The notes beneath the pieces are model-generated. The model worked only from the letters and a program-made list of their open reading frames with translations. It was not told the DNA's origin and did not search any database. Below are positions 31,429-43,000 of a stretch of 64,000 nucleotides of DNA, in pieces (the stretch's first letter is position 1; every line of letters starts with the position of its first letter). Position numbers and translations under genes: made by a program. The stretch is from positions 28,980,501 through 29,044,500 of the forward strand of contig NC_092593.1 in the NCBI RefSeq assembly GCF_047663525.1, given 5' to 3'. This stretch comes from Anas platyrhynchos. Lineage: Eukaryota > Chordata > Aves > Anseriformes > Anatidae.

Positions 31429-31560
31429 CGTCCCGCCGGCAGCGCCGAGCACCGGCCGGAGGAGGGGTTTAAGCCGCAGGGCGATGGGGCGGCCCCGGCA
31501 CGGCCCCGGCCCCTTCCCCGCCCCGGCACGGGGAGCGCCGGCAGTCGGGAACCCAAACAC
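31270..31560 (-). promoter_or_regulatory. AHR2: CpG island / promoter of AHR2
   Basis: CpG-rich sequence around AHR2 exon 1 with GGCCCC and CCCGGC runs and no clear TATA box. A T-run and A-run flank it at 31568-31597. A TCGCGTG word at 31851-31857, about 425 bp upstream of the ATG, fits the TNGCGTG xenobiotic response core and could allow AHR autoregulation. Confidence 0.6.
31388..31428 (-). CDS. AHR2: AHR2 coding exon 1
   Basis: 41 nt: ATG at 31428-31426, [13 protein letters not shown] plus AG of a split serine codon. Donor GTGGGG, a weaker match than in AHR1B. The RKRKK cluster is the first half of the nuclear localisation signal. Confidence 0.9.
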
Positions 31561-33565
31561 AGAACCTTTTTTTTTTTTTCTCCCCACGAAAAAAAAAGTC
31601 GACCGCTTGAAAGCTGTTTTCGTGCTCTTCTCCTCCTCCTGCAGCGCCTGCAGGACGCTGTGCCCCACGCTCGTGTCGCTGCGGAATCCCCTGATGTCCC
31701 ACCAGATGGGGTGAAGCTGCCCTGTTTCCCAGTCCCACGGGTGTACCTACATGCCAGGAACCAGGGCTTCACAAGAAAACCCTCCGCATCGCCCTGAGCC
31801 CGATCCCCGGCTGTCCCCCTCCAGGAGCAGCCAGCCTGCTGCCTCTCGCTTCGCGTGTCCGTGTGTCAGCGCTGCCCAAAGCTCTCCTGCTTCCACCCAA
31901 GAGCCACCTTCAGCCGCTGCTGTGAAAGCAGGGAAGACAGAGGCAGAGAGGAGAGACTGAAAACAAACACAGAGACATCACATCTAACCACAGTTTGGTT
32001 TATTACCATCTTTTATTTATTTATTTATTTTTTTCCAAAAGTAGCAGCCCCAGCAGGGCTACGAGTGGGGCAAGCAAATTTGATACTTCCCCTAACAACT
32101 TTCCCAACTCCGTTCTGCCCAGGGGACTTCTCAGCCAGACACTTTTTCTGCCCAGTAATGCTCTTCCACACACCCCTCGAGTCCATACAGACATTTAGCG
32201 CCCTTTGCTAACTAGTCGTGCTGCCCAACCATCATGTCCTCTGATCTGGTTTTAAAGCCTGGCTTCCAGCAGGCTTGTCCTTGATTGTCCTTCCCTGAAC
32301 CTTTTCCTGTTCCACTGTCTCCTTCATTTTGTTCTCTTCACCTTTCCTCAAAACTTTTCTTTTTTGTTCTTTGCTGAGCTGAAATTTTCAGGGTCAGGAT
32401 GCTGCTCCTGAGTGTAAGGCCCAGCTCAGAGCATTTTCTGTTTGCTCTTTTTCCCTGCTGGCATCACTTTTACAGTCACACACACTCAGTGGCACCTGCT
32501 ACTTTATTGCTCAGTCCTGTAAGACACCTTTGAACCCTTCACAGCCTCCTGACATCCTCCCCAGGATGAGTAACTCCTGGCATCACCAAACACAGCCAAC
32601 TCACCACTCACAGTTAGGTTAGGACACTCACTCCAGTTAGGACACTGGTGATGAATGGCAGAGTTCCCAGCACCAGTTGGGCAGAATTTCACCTGCAGAT
32701 GCTGTGGAACAGCTCCCCTGCTCCCACACGCAGACAGAGGAGTGCAGGGTGGCTAGGAGGGACAAAAGTCTGTAACCAGCTTTCATCGGAACAATGATTT
32801 TTGGCCATTTAGTGCCAGGGTATCCCTGCTACCTGAGAGTGAGGAGAATATGACATTGGGGCTATCCTGGGGGGGTAGGATGAGGATGCTGTCCCTGCTA
32901 GAGCACAGTCCCACAGCATGCAAGTGAGGTGGCACTGGTGGCACTGGCAGCCTCTGCTGATAGCCCTGGACAAGGTGAGCTGAGGAGTAAGGTTCAGCCT
33001 GGTGGAGCCCAGGAGCAGCAGATGGAAGCTGGACGAGAGACAAGGTGGCAGCATAGGTCCAAGGTCCATCTGGGAGACTGGACTGGGGACAAGTCTACCT
33101 ACGGTGTAAGTCCAAGGTCCATCCGTGTGCAGTAAGTGTAGAGAGGGACAGAGAGAGACACAGAGATAAAACCAAAGACTGAGCCTGCCTGCCTGGAACT
33201 GAGCTTAAACAGAACCCAAAATGCCACAAGCAGGGGGTGGAGGTCCTAAGTGAAGTTGGTCAGGTTCACAAGCACAGGACACAAAACAAACCCAACCCAG
33301 ACGATGCCCAGCACATCGCAGCGGTAGGGAGACAAGCCAAGGTGGCTGTTGGAGGGCAAGCTGCTTTCCTTCAGCATTGCCCAGCCCCATCTTGTGGCAA
33401 GGATCTGCAAAACCTCCAAGAGCAGCAGCGGCATTCTGCCTGCTCTGTGGGCAGCAGGGTGGCTTTCCTGGAGCACTGAGCTTCAGGATGGGGCCAGGAT
33501 GTGTCCAGGGTGGGTCTTCTCCTGCTTTAGGAGTCCTGTCTCCTCCCACAGCCCCTGTCCCAGCC
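31561..33565. other. Intergenic region between AHR2 and NDUFA10
   Basis: Holds a TTTA simple repeat at 32011-32035, a C/T-rich AHR2 upstream flank, and a pair of 13-bp direct repeats (TCCAAGGTCCATC) at 33058-33070 and 33111-33123. No gene recognised; the open frames here lack family features. Confidence 0.65.
32011..32035. repeat. (TTTA)n simple repeat
   Basis: Tetranucleotide TTTA units running into a T-run, in the AHR2-NDUFA10 intergenic region. Confidence 0.85.
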
Positions 33566-33567
33566 GT

Positions 33568-33722
33568 GAACCAAGTCCCACCACCACGCCATGCCCCTCA
33601 GTGCCACATCCACACCTCCCTTAAACACCTCAGCGACGGGGACACCACCACCTCCCCGTGCACCCCCTTCCGCTGCCTGCGCTCCCTCTCCATTAAAAAA
33701 CCCATCCCGGCATCCAACCCAA
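33568..33722 (-). mobile_element. Degraded CR1 fragment upstream of NDUFA10
   Basis: Reverse-orientation CR1 words: CACACCTCCCTTAAACACCT, GACGGGGACACCACCACCTC, CCCCTTCCGCTGCCTGCGCT, CATTAAAAAACCCATCCCGG. Matches the CR1 3' region with many substitutions. Confidence 0.75.
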
Positions 33723-33769
33723 CATGACACCGTCCCTTCAGCTTTAAAACCGGGCTTTTAAAGCCCCGG

Positions 33770-34040
33770 GGAGGAGCTGAGGCGGAGGTTGGCTTATGCC
33801 GCCTCCCTCCCTCCCTCCCCGCCGTGACGCCATTTCGTGGCGCCCCGCGGCTGCTCGGTGCAGCCATGTCCTTGTGGCGGGTCCGCCTGGGCCCGGCGGC
33901 CACCGCCGCCCTCCATGGCCGCCCGCGGAGCTCCGTGCTGCCGGCGGTGAGCGGGGCTGGGGCGAGGGTCCGCGGCCGCAGCGGGCTCGCCTTGCGGTGT
34001 CCCTTCGGCTCCGGCTGCCCCGAGGCTGCCAGAGCCGGGA
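33770..34040 (+). promoter_or_regulatory. NDUFA10: CpG island promoter of NDUFA10
   Basis: CpG-rich block around exon 1 with a CCCT repeat at 33803-33819. GTGACGCCATTTCG at 33824-33837 combines a CREB/ATF-like TGACG and a YY1-like CGCCAT word 30-40 bp before the ATG; both are common in promoters of respiratory-chain genes. No TATA box. Confidence 0.65.
33866..33946 (+). CDS. NDUFA10: NDUFA10 exon 1
   Basis: 81 coding nt ending phase 0, donor GTGAGC. Encodes the mitochondrial presequence, basic and alanine-rich with no acidic residue. Confidence 0.93.
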
Positions 34041-37000
34041 CGGGCACACCTAGGGCATGTATAGGGCATGCATAGGGCAGGGGCAGCCGCCGTGCCCGGG
34101 GTGCAGGTGGGGGGTGAGGCAGGGACGTGGGGATGGGGCGGAGGAGATGTGGCTGCGGTGTGACACGGTGACCTTCAGCACGGCAGGGCTGGGAGTGGGG
34201 AGGTCCCGAGTGAGATTGGGAGCTTGGTGTAGTTGCTGTGCCCCAAGGGAGGGTTGCTCGGCTCATGGACCAGGTGCGTGTTTCTGTGCACCTCTGCCTT
34301 CGGGAGCTGTCCTGTGCAGTGCTGAAGCTGTTCCTCCCCTGAGAGGCTGGGAGAAGGTCTAATGCTCATCACTACCCAAAAATGAAAAATGCAAACAAAA
34401 ACCTGCTGTAGGATCTCACTTGTGAATGCAGGACACATCAAGTGACCGTGGCCTTCAGTAAGTCAAGGAAGCTTCACCAATTCCTTAGATTCAGACCAGA
34501 GTGTTGGCGGAGCTCCCCTGCTTCAAGCTTTAAACACACTGGGATTTGTTTCATGTTTTCTGGCTTATCAGTATTGCATTTTGTGAATAGCTTTTCAGCC
34601 TACATACTGCTTCAGCTGCTGAGCTGCAGTGCTCACTGTGCTGTATGAAAACTCCTTGTGTTAGATGTGTGTACCTATCTTTCTGCCTCTATCTTTTCAG
34701 CTCTGAAAAATCCGCTCTTTCAGCACACCTCGTTTGGCTAAGAGTGACATAATCTGTTAATTTTGTTGCTGTGTTTTCTTTCAGGCAAGAATTCATGTCA
34801 GCCCTATGCGGAATTTGCAGTATGGCTGGTTGGCTTACATGCTGGGAGACAGAACTTCTAAAAAGCTCACTGAATACAGCAAAATCTTCACAGTGGAGGG
34901 CAGCTTGTGTTCTGGGAAGGGCAAGCTTGCACAAAAGCTAGCAGAAAAATTAGGTACATCTTATTTTCTTTGTAATATTTAATATAATGTAATAGTGTAA
35001 TTGTCATAGTGTAACAATGCAATTATTGACTAGGAAATTATTAGGTAACGCTGCAGTTAATGTAACGGGTGTCTAGATAAAGGCAGAATAAATGTTGGTG
35101 AGTTTCAAGATGAGGACAGAGCGCTTGTTATGTCTGTGGGGTGAATAGGTATTGTTTGTTGTGAATGAGGTTTTACTTCTAATGAGGTCACTTTGCTCAC
35201 CTGAGCTCCTAGGTCTCTGAGCACATTAAGAGGTTTGTAGGTGGTGTTTTCTGTGCGCATGTGGACTCAGAGCTTCAAGTTGAGTAGAGGACTGGTAGCA
35301 AAAAAAAAAAGTTCTGATAGAATCATAGAATCATAGAATATCCTGAGTTGGAAGGGACCCTTAAGGATCATTGAGTCCAACTCTCGACACCGCACAGGTC
35401 TACCCAAGTTCAGACCATGTGACTAAGCGCACAGTCCAATCTCTTCTTAAATTCAGTCAGGCTCGGTGCAGTGACCACTTCCCTGGGGAGCCTGTTCCAG
35501 TGTGCAACCACTCTCTCTGTGAAGAACTTCCTCCTGATGTCAAGATAGGTATCAGTTCTGCTGAAACTGATAGCTCACCTCTCATCGCGGAGGTAGAACA
35601 ATAATAAATGCCTAATAACTAGATTTTGTCCCCCTTTTCTGAGGTGGTTGGCCAGAGGATTTTGAGCTGTCTTCAGGTATTGATTAAAGCAGACACATGT
35701 ACATAAATGAACTGATTAGGAGATACTGATTAGGAGATACTTATTGTAAACAAACAAAACTTACTTTGGTGTTCTCTTTGGGGTTTCTTCTTTTTTGTCA
35801 GGAATGAAATACTTCCCAGAAGCAGATATCCATTATCTAAACAGAATCACAGGAGACGGAACATTGCTGGATGAGAAATTTAATGGTTTCTGTAACCTTG
35901 AGAGATTTTACAACGACCCAAAATGCCCTGATGGACACTCATACAGACTGCAATCTTGGCTGTTTGGTAACCGTGTGTTACAGTATGCTGATGCATTGGA
36001 ACATCTGCTGTCCACAGGTTAGATTTTACAGTAAATAAGTTTCATTTTTATATTAACTTAAGTGAAAGCTCTGACCTTGAGATAGCTAAGGTGTTTTGAA
36101 GTATTTTGCTACTGTCTGCATTTTTGAAATGGAGTGAGTATGGGTGAACGGTCCTTGCACATTGTGTCAGAAAAACACCTTGTATCATTTCTAGCAAAGG
36201 GAATGCATATTGGTTATTAGTTACCAGTTTAATTGTAATTGAGCAATCTTTATTAAAATAGCCTTTTTAAGCATACTGAGACAGATGTAAATTCTACAAC
36301 CATTTTTAAAACTCTCCTTAGACTTTGTTGCTGATGGCATTTTTTGTTCAGTCATTTTGATTTCCATAAATACTGTTTTATGGTGGTATTGCTATAATTC
36401 CAGAATGTTTCTGATGTGAAAAGCTTTTCTCATTCAACACTGACTGTTGCTTGTGCTTTAATAAAAGTGTTTTCTGAAAAAAATGTAAATCATAAAATCA
36501 TAAGGGTTGGAAAAGACCTCCAGGGTCAGGTCCAACCATCACCCTAATACCAATATCACCCACTACACTATGTCCACAAGCACCGTGGCCAACCATTCCT
36601 TAAACACCCCAAGGAATGGTGACTCCACCACATCCTTGGGCATCCCCTTCCAATGCCTGACTGCTCTTTCTGAGAAGAAATGTCTCCTCATTTCCGACCT
36701 GAACCTCCCCTGGCGCAACTTGAGGCCATTCCCACTAGTTACCTGTGAGAAGAGGCTGGCCCCCAGCTCCCCACACCTTCCTTTCAGGTAGTTCTAGAGA
36801 GCAATAAGGTCTCTGCTGAGCCTCCTCTTCTCCATACTAAACAACCCCAGCTCTCTCAGCCACTCCTCATAGCACTTGTGTTCCAGACCCCTTACCAGCT
36901 TTGTAGCCCTTCTCTGGACAAACTCGAGGGCCTCGATGTCCTTCTTGTAGTGAGGGGCCCAAAACTGAACACAGTACTCGAGGTGTGACCTCACCAGAGC

Positions 37001-40000
37001 AGGGTACAGGGGGATGATCACCTCCCTGCTCCTGCTGGCTGCACTGTTCTTGATACAAGCCAGGATGCTGTTGGCCTTCTTGCCCCCTGGGCACACTGCT
37101 GGCTCATGTTTAGTCAAGCATCAATCAGCACCCCCAGGTCCTTTTCTTCTGCACAGCTTTTGAGCCGCTCTGCCCTAAGCCTGTAGCACTGCATGGGGTT
37201 GTTGTGGCCAAAGTGCAGGACCCAGCACTTGGCCATGTTGAACCTCACCCCGTTGGCCTCTGCCCATCAACCCGTCCTGTCCAGTTCCCTCTGCAGGACC
37301 TTCCTACCCTCCGGCAGATCGACACTTCCCCCCAGCTTGGTGTCTTCTGCAAACTGGGGGTGCACTCAATTCCCTCATCCAAATCATCAATAAAGGTAGT
37401 AAAGAGGAGAAAGGGCGTGAATTCTAGAAAGTGTGCCAAACACAAGTGTAACTGTGGTGTTCAAATATAATAATACTTAGCTACTGTAGTGAAGGCACAG
37501 AACAAGAATTTGTGTATTAAGCATTTTTAGAATACATATGCACTGTGTTTGTACAAACAAAAAAAAAATACTGCTTTTTTGTTTGATTTAAAATTTTAGT
37601 GAAATTTCTCAAAGATTTCCTTTAAGAAGATCACTGTCTTTAATTTTGAATGTTGCTTCCAAGAGTCTTTCTTGAGCCTTGCATGACTGAAATCTACTTT
37701 GAATTGCAGGACAAGGTGTGGTGTTGGAGCGTTCTCCCTACAGTGACTTTGTGTTTTTGGATGCCATGTTTAAACAAGGCTATATCCACAAACGATGTAA
37801 GTTACTTGCATGCAAAAATGAAGTTATTTTGCCATAATCTCATCAAGAAGTGTTGTAGTTAGTATTAAAAAAAGTAAAAATAATAACCTGCTGGGAAGAT
37901 TGACCTCTTTAAGTACTTGTTCATGAGGTACTTGGCATTTAGGTGTTCCTTGCATTGAAGACCAACCTCTAAGCATGCTACTTGCCAGTCTTTCTTCAAG
38001 GCTTCAGTTCTGCATATGTGTTAAGGAACATACATTCTTTATATTGCTTACTTGTGTGACTCATAGTGACATGAGTGTTGCGGTCCCTCCTTGGCGTTCT
38101 GAGAGGCTGTCTCTAAACAACAGAGAAAACTATGTTTCTCTAAACTGAAGTCAGAAATAAATTATTCTTTTGATGTAACAGGTATGTTAGAGATTCTTAG
38201 ATCTCAGTCCTTGTAGCTCCTTAGTTTACTTTGTTTCCTGAAGATTTTTATTTTTCCTAATCCTGAAGACTTGCTGAATCGTATTTGAGGAAAAGCCTAC
38301 TGTTAAGCTTGATATATCAGCCAATAAGAGGAGGCTACAAGTCAGGATATGATTTATTTGTAAATAAAGTGTGTTTACCAAACAAAAAAAAACAAACAAA
38401 TGCAATGAAGAAACAGTTACAGATTCTTTATTTACTTGATGTTAAAATTTTATGCTGTTACTTTGTTTATCGTTTGGGTTAAGTTTCACTGCCACTAAGT
38501 TTCATTGTATTTGACTTTGCTTTTCCTACAGGCCTTGCTCACTACAAGGAGATCAAAGAGATTGGCATCAGTGAATTCCTACCACCTCACTTGGTCATTT
38601 ATTTAGATGTACCTGTTCCAGAAGTGCAGAAGAGGCTTCAGGAGAAAGGAGAGGTAATTTTCACCTTTGCCACTATCATTGCCTGCTAGTGTCTGTTGCA
38701 GTCATGCCCTTTTGTTCGAGTCCCATGGGATCTGCTGCAGAATTCCACTTCTCAGAAGCTTTTAGTCCTCTTAGGTGTAAGAACTAAGTGTTTGTGATAA
38801 CTGTGTGGGTATTCTGATATGCCTGCTCTAAAAAAAAATAAATAGAAAACCCAAATTTTTCCTTGATTTCACTTGTGTAAATTCACTTCTGTAAAAATTG
38901 ATCAGCTCTTAAAAATCTTAATATATTACTCTCTTAATAGGACTTGTCTCATTATATCAGCATACTGGATTTCTGAACAAAGACTATTTCAGTAGTTCAG
39001 TAAAGCTGGAGAGTGTTTCCGTATAAAGACTAAGCTAGGTTTTTGGTTTGGAGTTTTGTCTTGACCCTCTTGTGATATTTGCACGTGTTTGTTCTCAGAT
39101 GCATTATGAAGATTAAATGATGTTTACCTTATCCCTTATTGAAAGGCTGTGGGAAATTGTATTCAAGTGAATTATTTAACTGTGGATAGCCTGCTATATT
39201 AAGACAGCTTTGATTTATTAGAAGAAGTATTCTCAGATCCCTTAAACGCTTGGTGATGCCTGCTTCTTGAAGCAGGTGTGTGCATGTTGGTGTACTGGGG
39301 TAAGTCAGTAGCATTTTGTTTCCTGAGCAGCTCCCTGCTCAATTAAGAGGGAAGCTGGTCACTGCCAAAGGGAAGCGCCTTCAGAGCTCTAAGTTGAAGG
39401 CTGCCGTGCTGCTTTGTTATCTGTGTGGCCCAAATTGCCTTGTCTACTGTTCAAGTGACTCCCCTTCTGCCCTCTGGCAGTTTAGGCACTGACGGAATGC
39501 TCTTCTACCCTTTAATGAACAAGATGCTCTTGTATGGGAAAACTATAGATCTCTTTGTTTTAGTAGCTTCAGTTACAAAACGAGAAACTTCTTAATGTAT
39601 TGTGGGAACCTCTGAGTTCTTTGCCCCATGAGCAAAAATGTCAGTGACATTTTTGAGATCTTTTGGCAGGAATTGCTGATGTAGCAGAACTTCCTTGGGG
39701 CAGTGGTACTGCTGAGCATTGTAGTGCCTATTTGGGGGTGATAGTTTGGGGAATTCTGGGTTCTTGGTGCATAGAGTGCTTGTGGTTGATATCAAACACA
39801 GTTATTGCAGGTGCTAGAAAAAGAAAAGCCCTCTAGTGGGTGCAGCTAGCAGGTATGAAATCCCTGAAATCCCAGAGAAAGATAGGGGAGTAGATGGTTG
39901 CCCATGCACTTATCTGAAACCAGAAGAAGAGGATCCATGTTATCTGAGTCTGCTTTTCCAGCAGGAGGACCAATCTTCTCCTTTTTTCTGTGTGATTGTA

Positions 40001-43000
40001 TAAAACTTCCTCGTTAACAAGGTTTAATCATTCCTTGGGAAGTTAATCTTTTTGAGGCTGTTGATGCAAACTTGGGGAAAATGAGAATTCCCATAAAATG
40101 AAATAAGCTGTAAGAAAGTTTTTAATTTTGTTTTTCCACCCTTCTTTTGAGCCTTCCTTTCCCTGTCTTTCTAGGTTCACTAGCGTATCAGAAGAATCTT
40201 ACTCACAACTAATAATTAAAACCACGGAGATAGCAGTACAGGGTAAAGCAGTGATTGATGCAGACTGCCACTTATTCTTTGGGAAACTCTAGGTGTTTCT
40301 GAACACTCAAGATTTCATAATTCTTGAAATGCTCATTAATGCCTGTGTGGTTCACTGGATATTTCTCTGTTAACACAAGAGCAGAGCCCATGATAGATGG
40401 TGTAACAGCAACTTCTCCTTAGACTGCTGTATGGGTGTGTGTGGGAGAAACCAAACTTCACAATGCTGTTCTTCTGTTTTGTCTTTTTTTTAGCCTTATG
40501 AGAGAAAGGTGTCTCCTCAGTATCTGCAGAACATTGAGGACGCTTACAAGAAAACCTTCCTACCAGAAATCAGGTTAGCAAACAAAATGGTTCTGTCCTT
40601 TGAATCTTCAAGTAAAACGTGTGCAAATCTTAAAATTTCTACTAAGAGAAGCAAATAAAACCATGCCATGTGAGAAATCCTCCTTCTTATATATAATACA
40701 ATGTAATGTTGTAATGATTGCATCTGTGGCATATCTGTGTACTTGTGTACAGCTCGGTACCTCTTGCATCTGAGAAGCTTGATGCTAGTGTTACAAGGTT
40801 GGAATATTACAAATGAAGTCTTTTTAGGTATGAGCTTTATGGAAGTTTTTTTTGACTCGTAAGAGATTCAGAGTGGGAGAAGTGTATGCAATAGTAAATT
40901 CATTTTTTTTTAATTTAGCTAATGAGCCCTGATCTGCAGTACTGTTTTTCATCCTTCCGTCTTGGGGAGTTACAGCTTCAGTGTTGTGGAATCATACAGG
41001 GAAGTTTTCAGGGTGGAGTCATACAGGGAAGTTAGTTCATCAGTTATCAGTTATTATCAGTTGTGGAATCATACAGGGAAGTTATTTCTTTGCAGCACAG
41101 CCAGGGATCTGGTCTGGTTGCTTTGCAAAACCCAGTTCTGTCTCTGTCTCCCTCTTCTGACAATGCTCTGCATGGGATTGGCTTTGGCCCCTTTGTTGCC
41201 CTTGTTAGCTCAAAGCAGTGCATGGAGTGCTTTCTTGGGGTGCTGATGCCCAAAGTGCTGAAGTTACAGCTGTACATGTTTGTGTTTGTATGACTTGAGG
41301 AGGACATGTTGCAATGCAAGCTTTTCGCAGGCTTCTTAGGAGGGGAGAAGTCACAGGTGTTGAGACTCTCCACAGAACTCCTCTCAGTTGTCACAGCTGA
41401 GGCTAGTTTCTTCATAGTGCTACAGAGGAAGAGGAAAAAGTCTTCAGGTAAGGGCTTCTTCCATTTTTCTGGTTCTGTTTCTCTACCTTTTGAGGCACAC
41501 TCTTTACAGCCAGCAGAGGATTCGATGGACTTGTTAGCATTGTTAGATACAGGTTGCACTGCTGCCTGCTTCTAGAGACTGAAGACGCTAGTCTCTGGCC
41601 TGCGGGCTTTTTCTAGTTGGGAAGCAAGCAAACTTGAGACTATAATAGTTTGCCAGCTGTCCCAATTCTTACAGAAGAACTCAATCAAAAATCAAATTGT
41701 CTTAAAAATATAAAAGCATATGAACATAAACAATCTGGGTCCCTCGTAAACAAATTCCTTTCTGGAAGGAAAGCTGTTAAAGGTCAGAGGCAGGCCTACT
41801 TTTACATCAACACAATCTCTACTCGTGCAGGATTTGGCTTGTGCATGAAGTTGACTGCTAAGTTTCATTTATTTAAGTCAGAATAGATCTTTGGGAATAC
41901 TGTAGCTTGCTTGCTTCCTTCTTGCTTTCTTGCTTCAGCTCCCAAGGTAGATCGGTGTAATTATGCTGTCAGCAATTGAACTGAGTGACTTAACATCGAG
42001 CCTGTTATTCATACAGGGCAGAAGTTGTTGGTGCAGTGTACGGTCAGCTGCCTCTGAGTGCATCCCCCACAGACTAGTGGCTTGCACACTGCTGTCTGCA
42101 GGAAATGGGGGGCTTGTGACAGAGAGGGAGGGTGGGAAACCATGGGGCTGTCATCCCCCTGAGGGCAGAATGGATTTGAATTTACTGGAGAGGAGGAAAA
42201 TGCTGCTTATCCTTTCGATCAGAAAATATACTGTGTTGTTCAGTGAGGCTAACTCCTAGCCTAGCTGGTCCTGCTGTGATTTCAACTCTTTCCCCTTTGT
42301 CTGTACATGGTCAGTACACTTGTTAAGCAAACACCCTCTGCTTGGCATCCTCATCAGCGCGCGGGCTCACAATGGCTTGTCAGATCAATCTGCCTGCTCA
42401 GGTCTGAAGGAGGACGTCTCCGTCCCCTTGATGTGGAGGAGTTCTAAATGTGCGAAACTTCAGCTTTGCACTTCTCTGGACCTCGCTGAGGGCTTGCAGA
42501 TTGGATAAATCCGCAGAGACTTAAGCTATCTTTAACTGTTTGCTGGCTCATGGAGAGGTGCGTTGAACTATAGTCAAGCCGGGCTGTTGGACTCTAAGCA
42601 CACTAAGTATTTAACTTCTGTTTCTCAAGAATGACCAATGTTTGGTCCAAACAGGCTAAGAGGAATTATTTCCATTACAGACTGTTGGACAAACTCCTGG
42701 CCTACATCCATTCCGTGTTCAAGCTCACCTTCGCTTGTCTTCTGGTTTTCTTGAAAATGTCATGAAATCTACAAGAAAAATTACCTAGTTTGTTACTTTG
42801 CAAAATTCCAGTTCTTGTTCTGTTTATCTGGAACATTTTTGTGCTGACCTTAGTGATCTCTCTTACACTGAATATTTGGTTATCACAGAATGTGTGCTTC
42901 CTTTCTGGTCTGACATGTTTGTTAATGTCTTCGTCTCCCTTTTATTTATTTATTTTGGAAGTGATTTGTGAGCCCGATGCTGTGTGGCAGGTACTGTTTT

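Noticed and set aside
31324-31668. N-terminal extension of AHR2 upstream of the [10 protein letters not shown] start
   Set aside because: Open frame without an upstream ATG; it spans the A-run and GC-rich promoter and has no homology to AHR N termini.
36794-37117. Separate gene encoding a reverse-transcriptase-like protein
   Set aside because: It is the C-terminal ORF2 remnant of a 5'-truncated CR1 with no promoter or catalytic domain.
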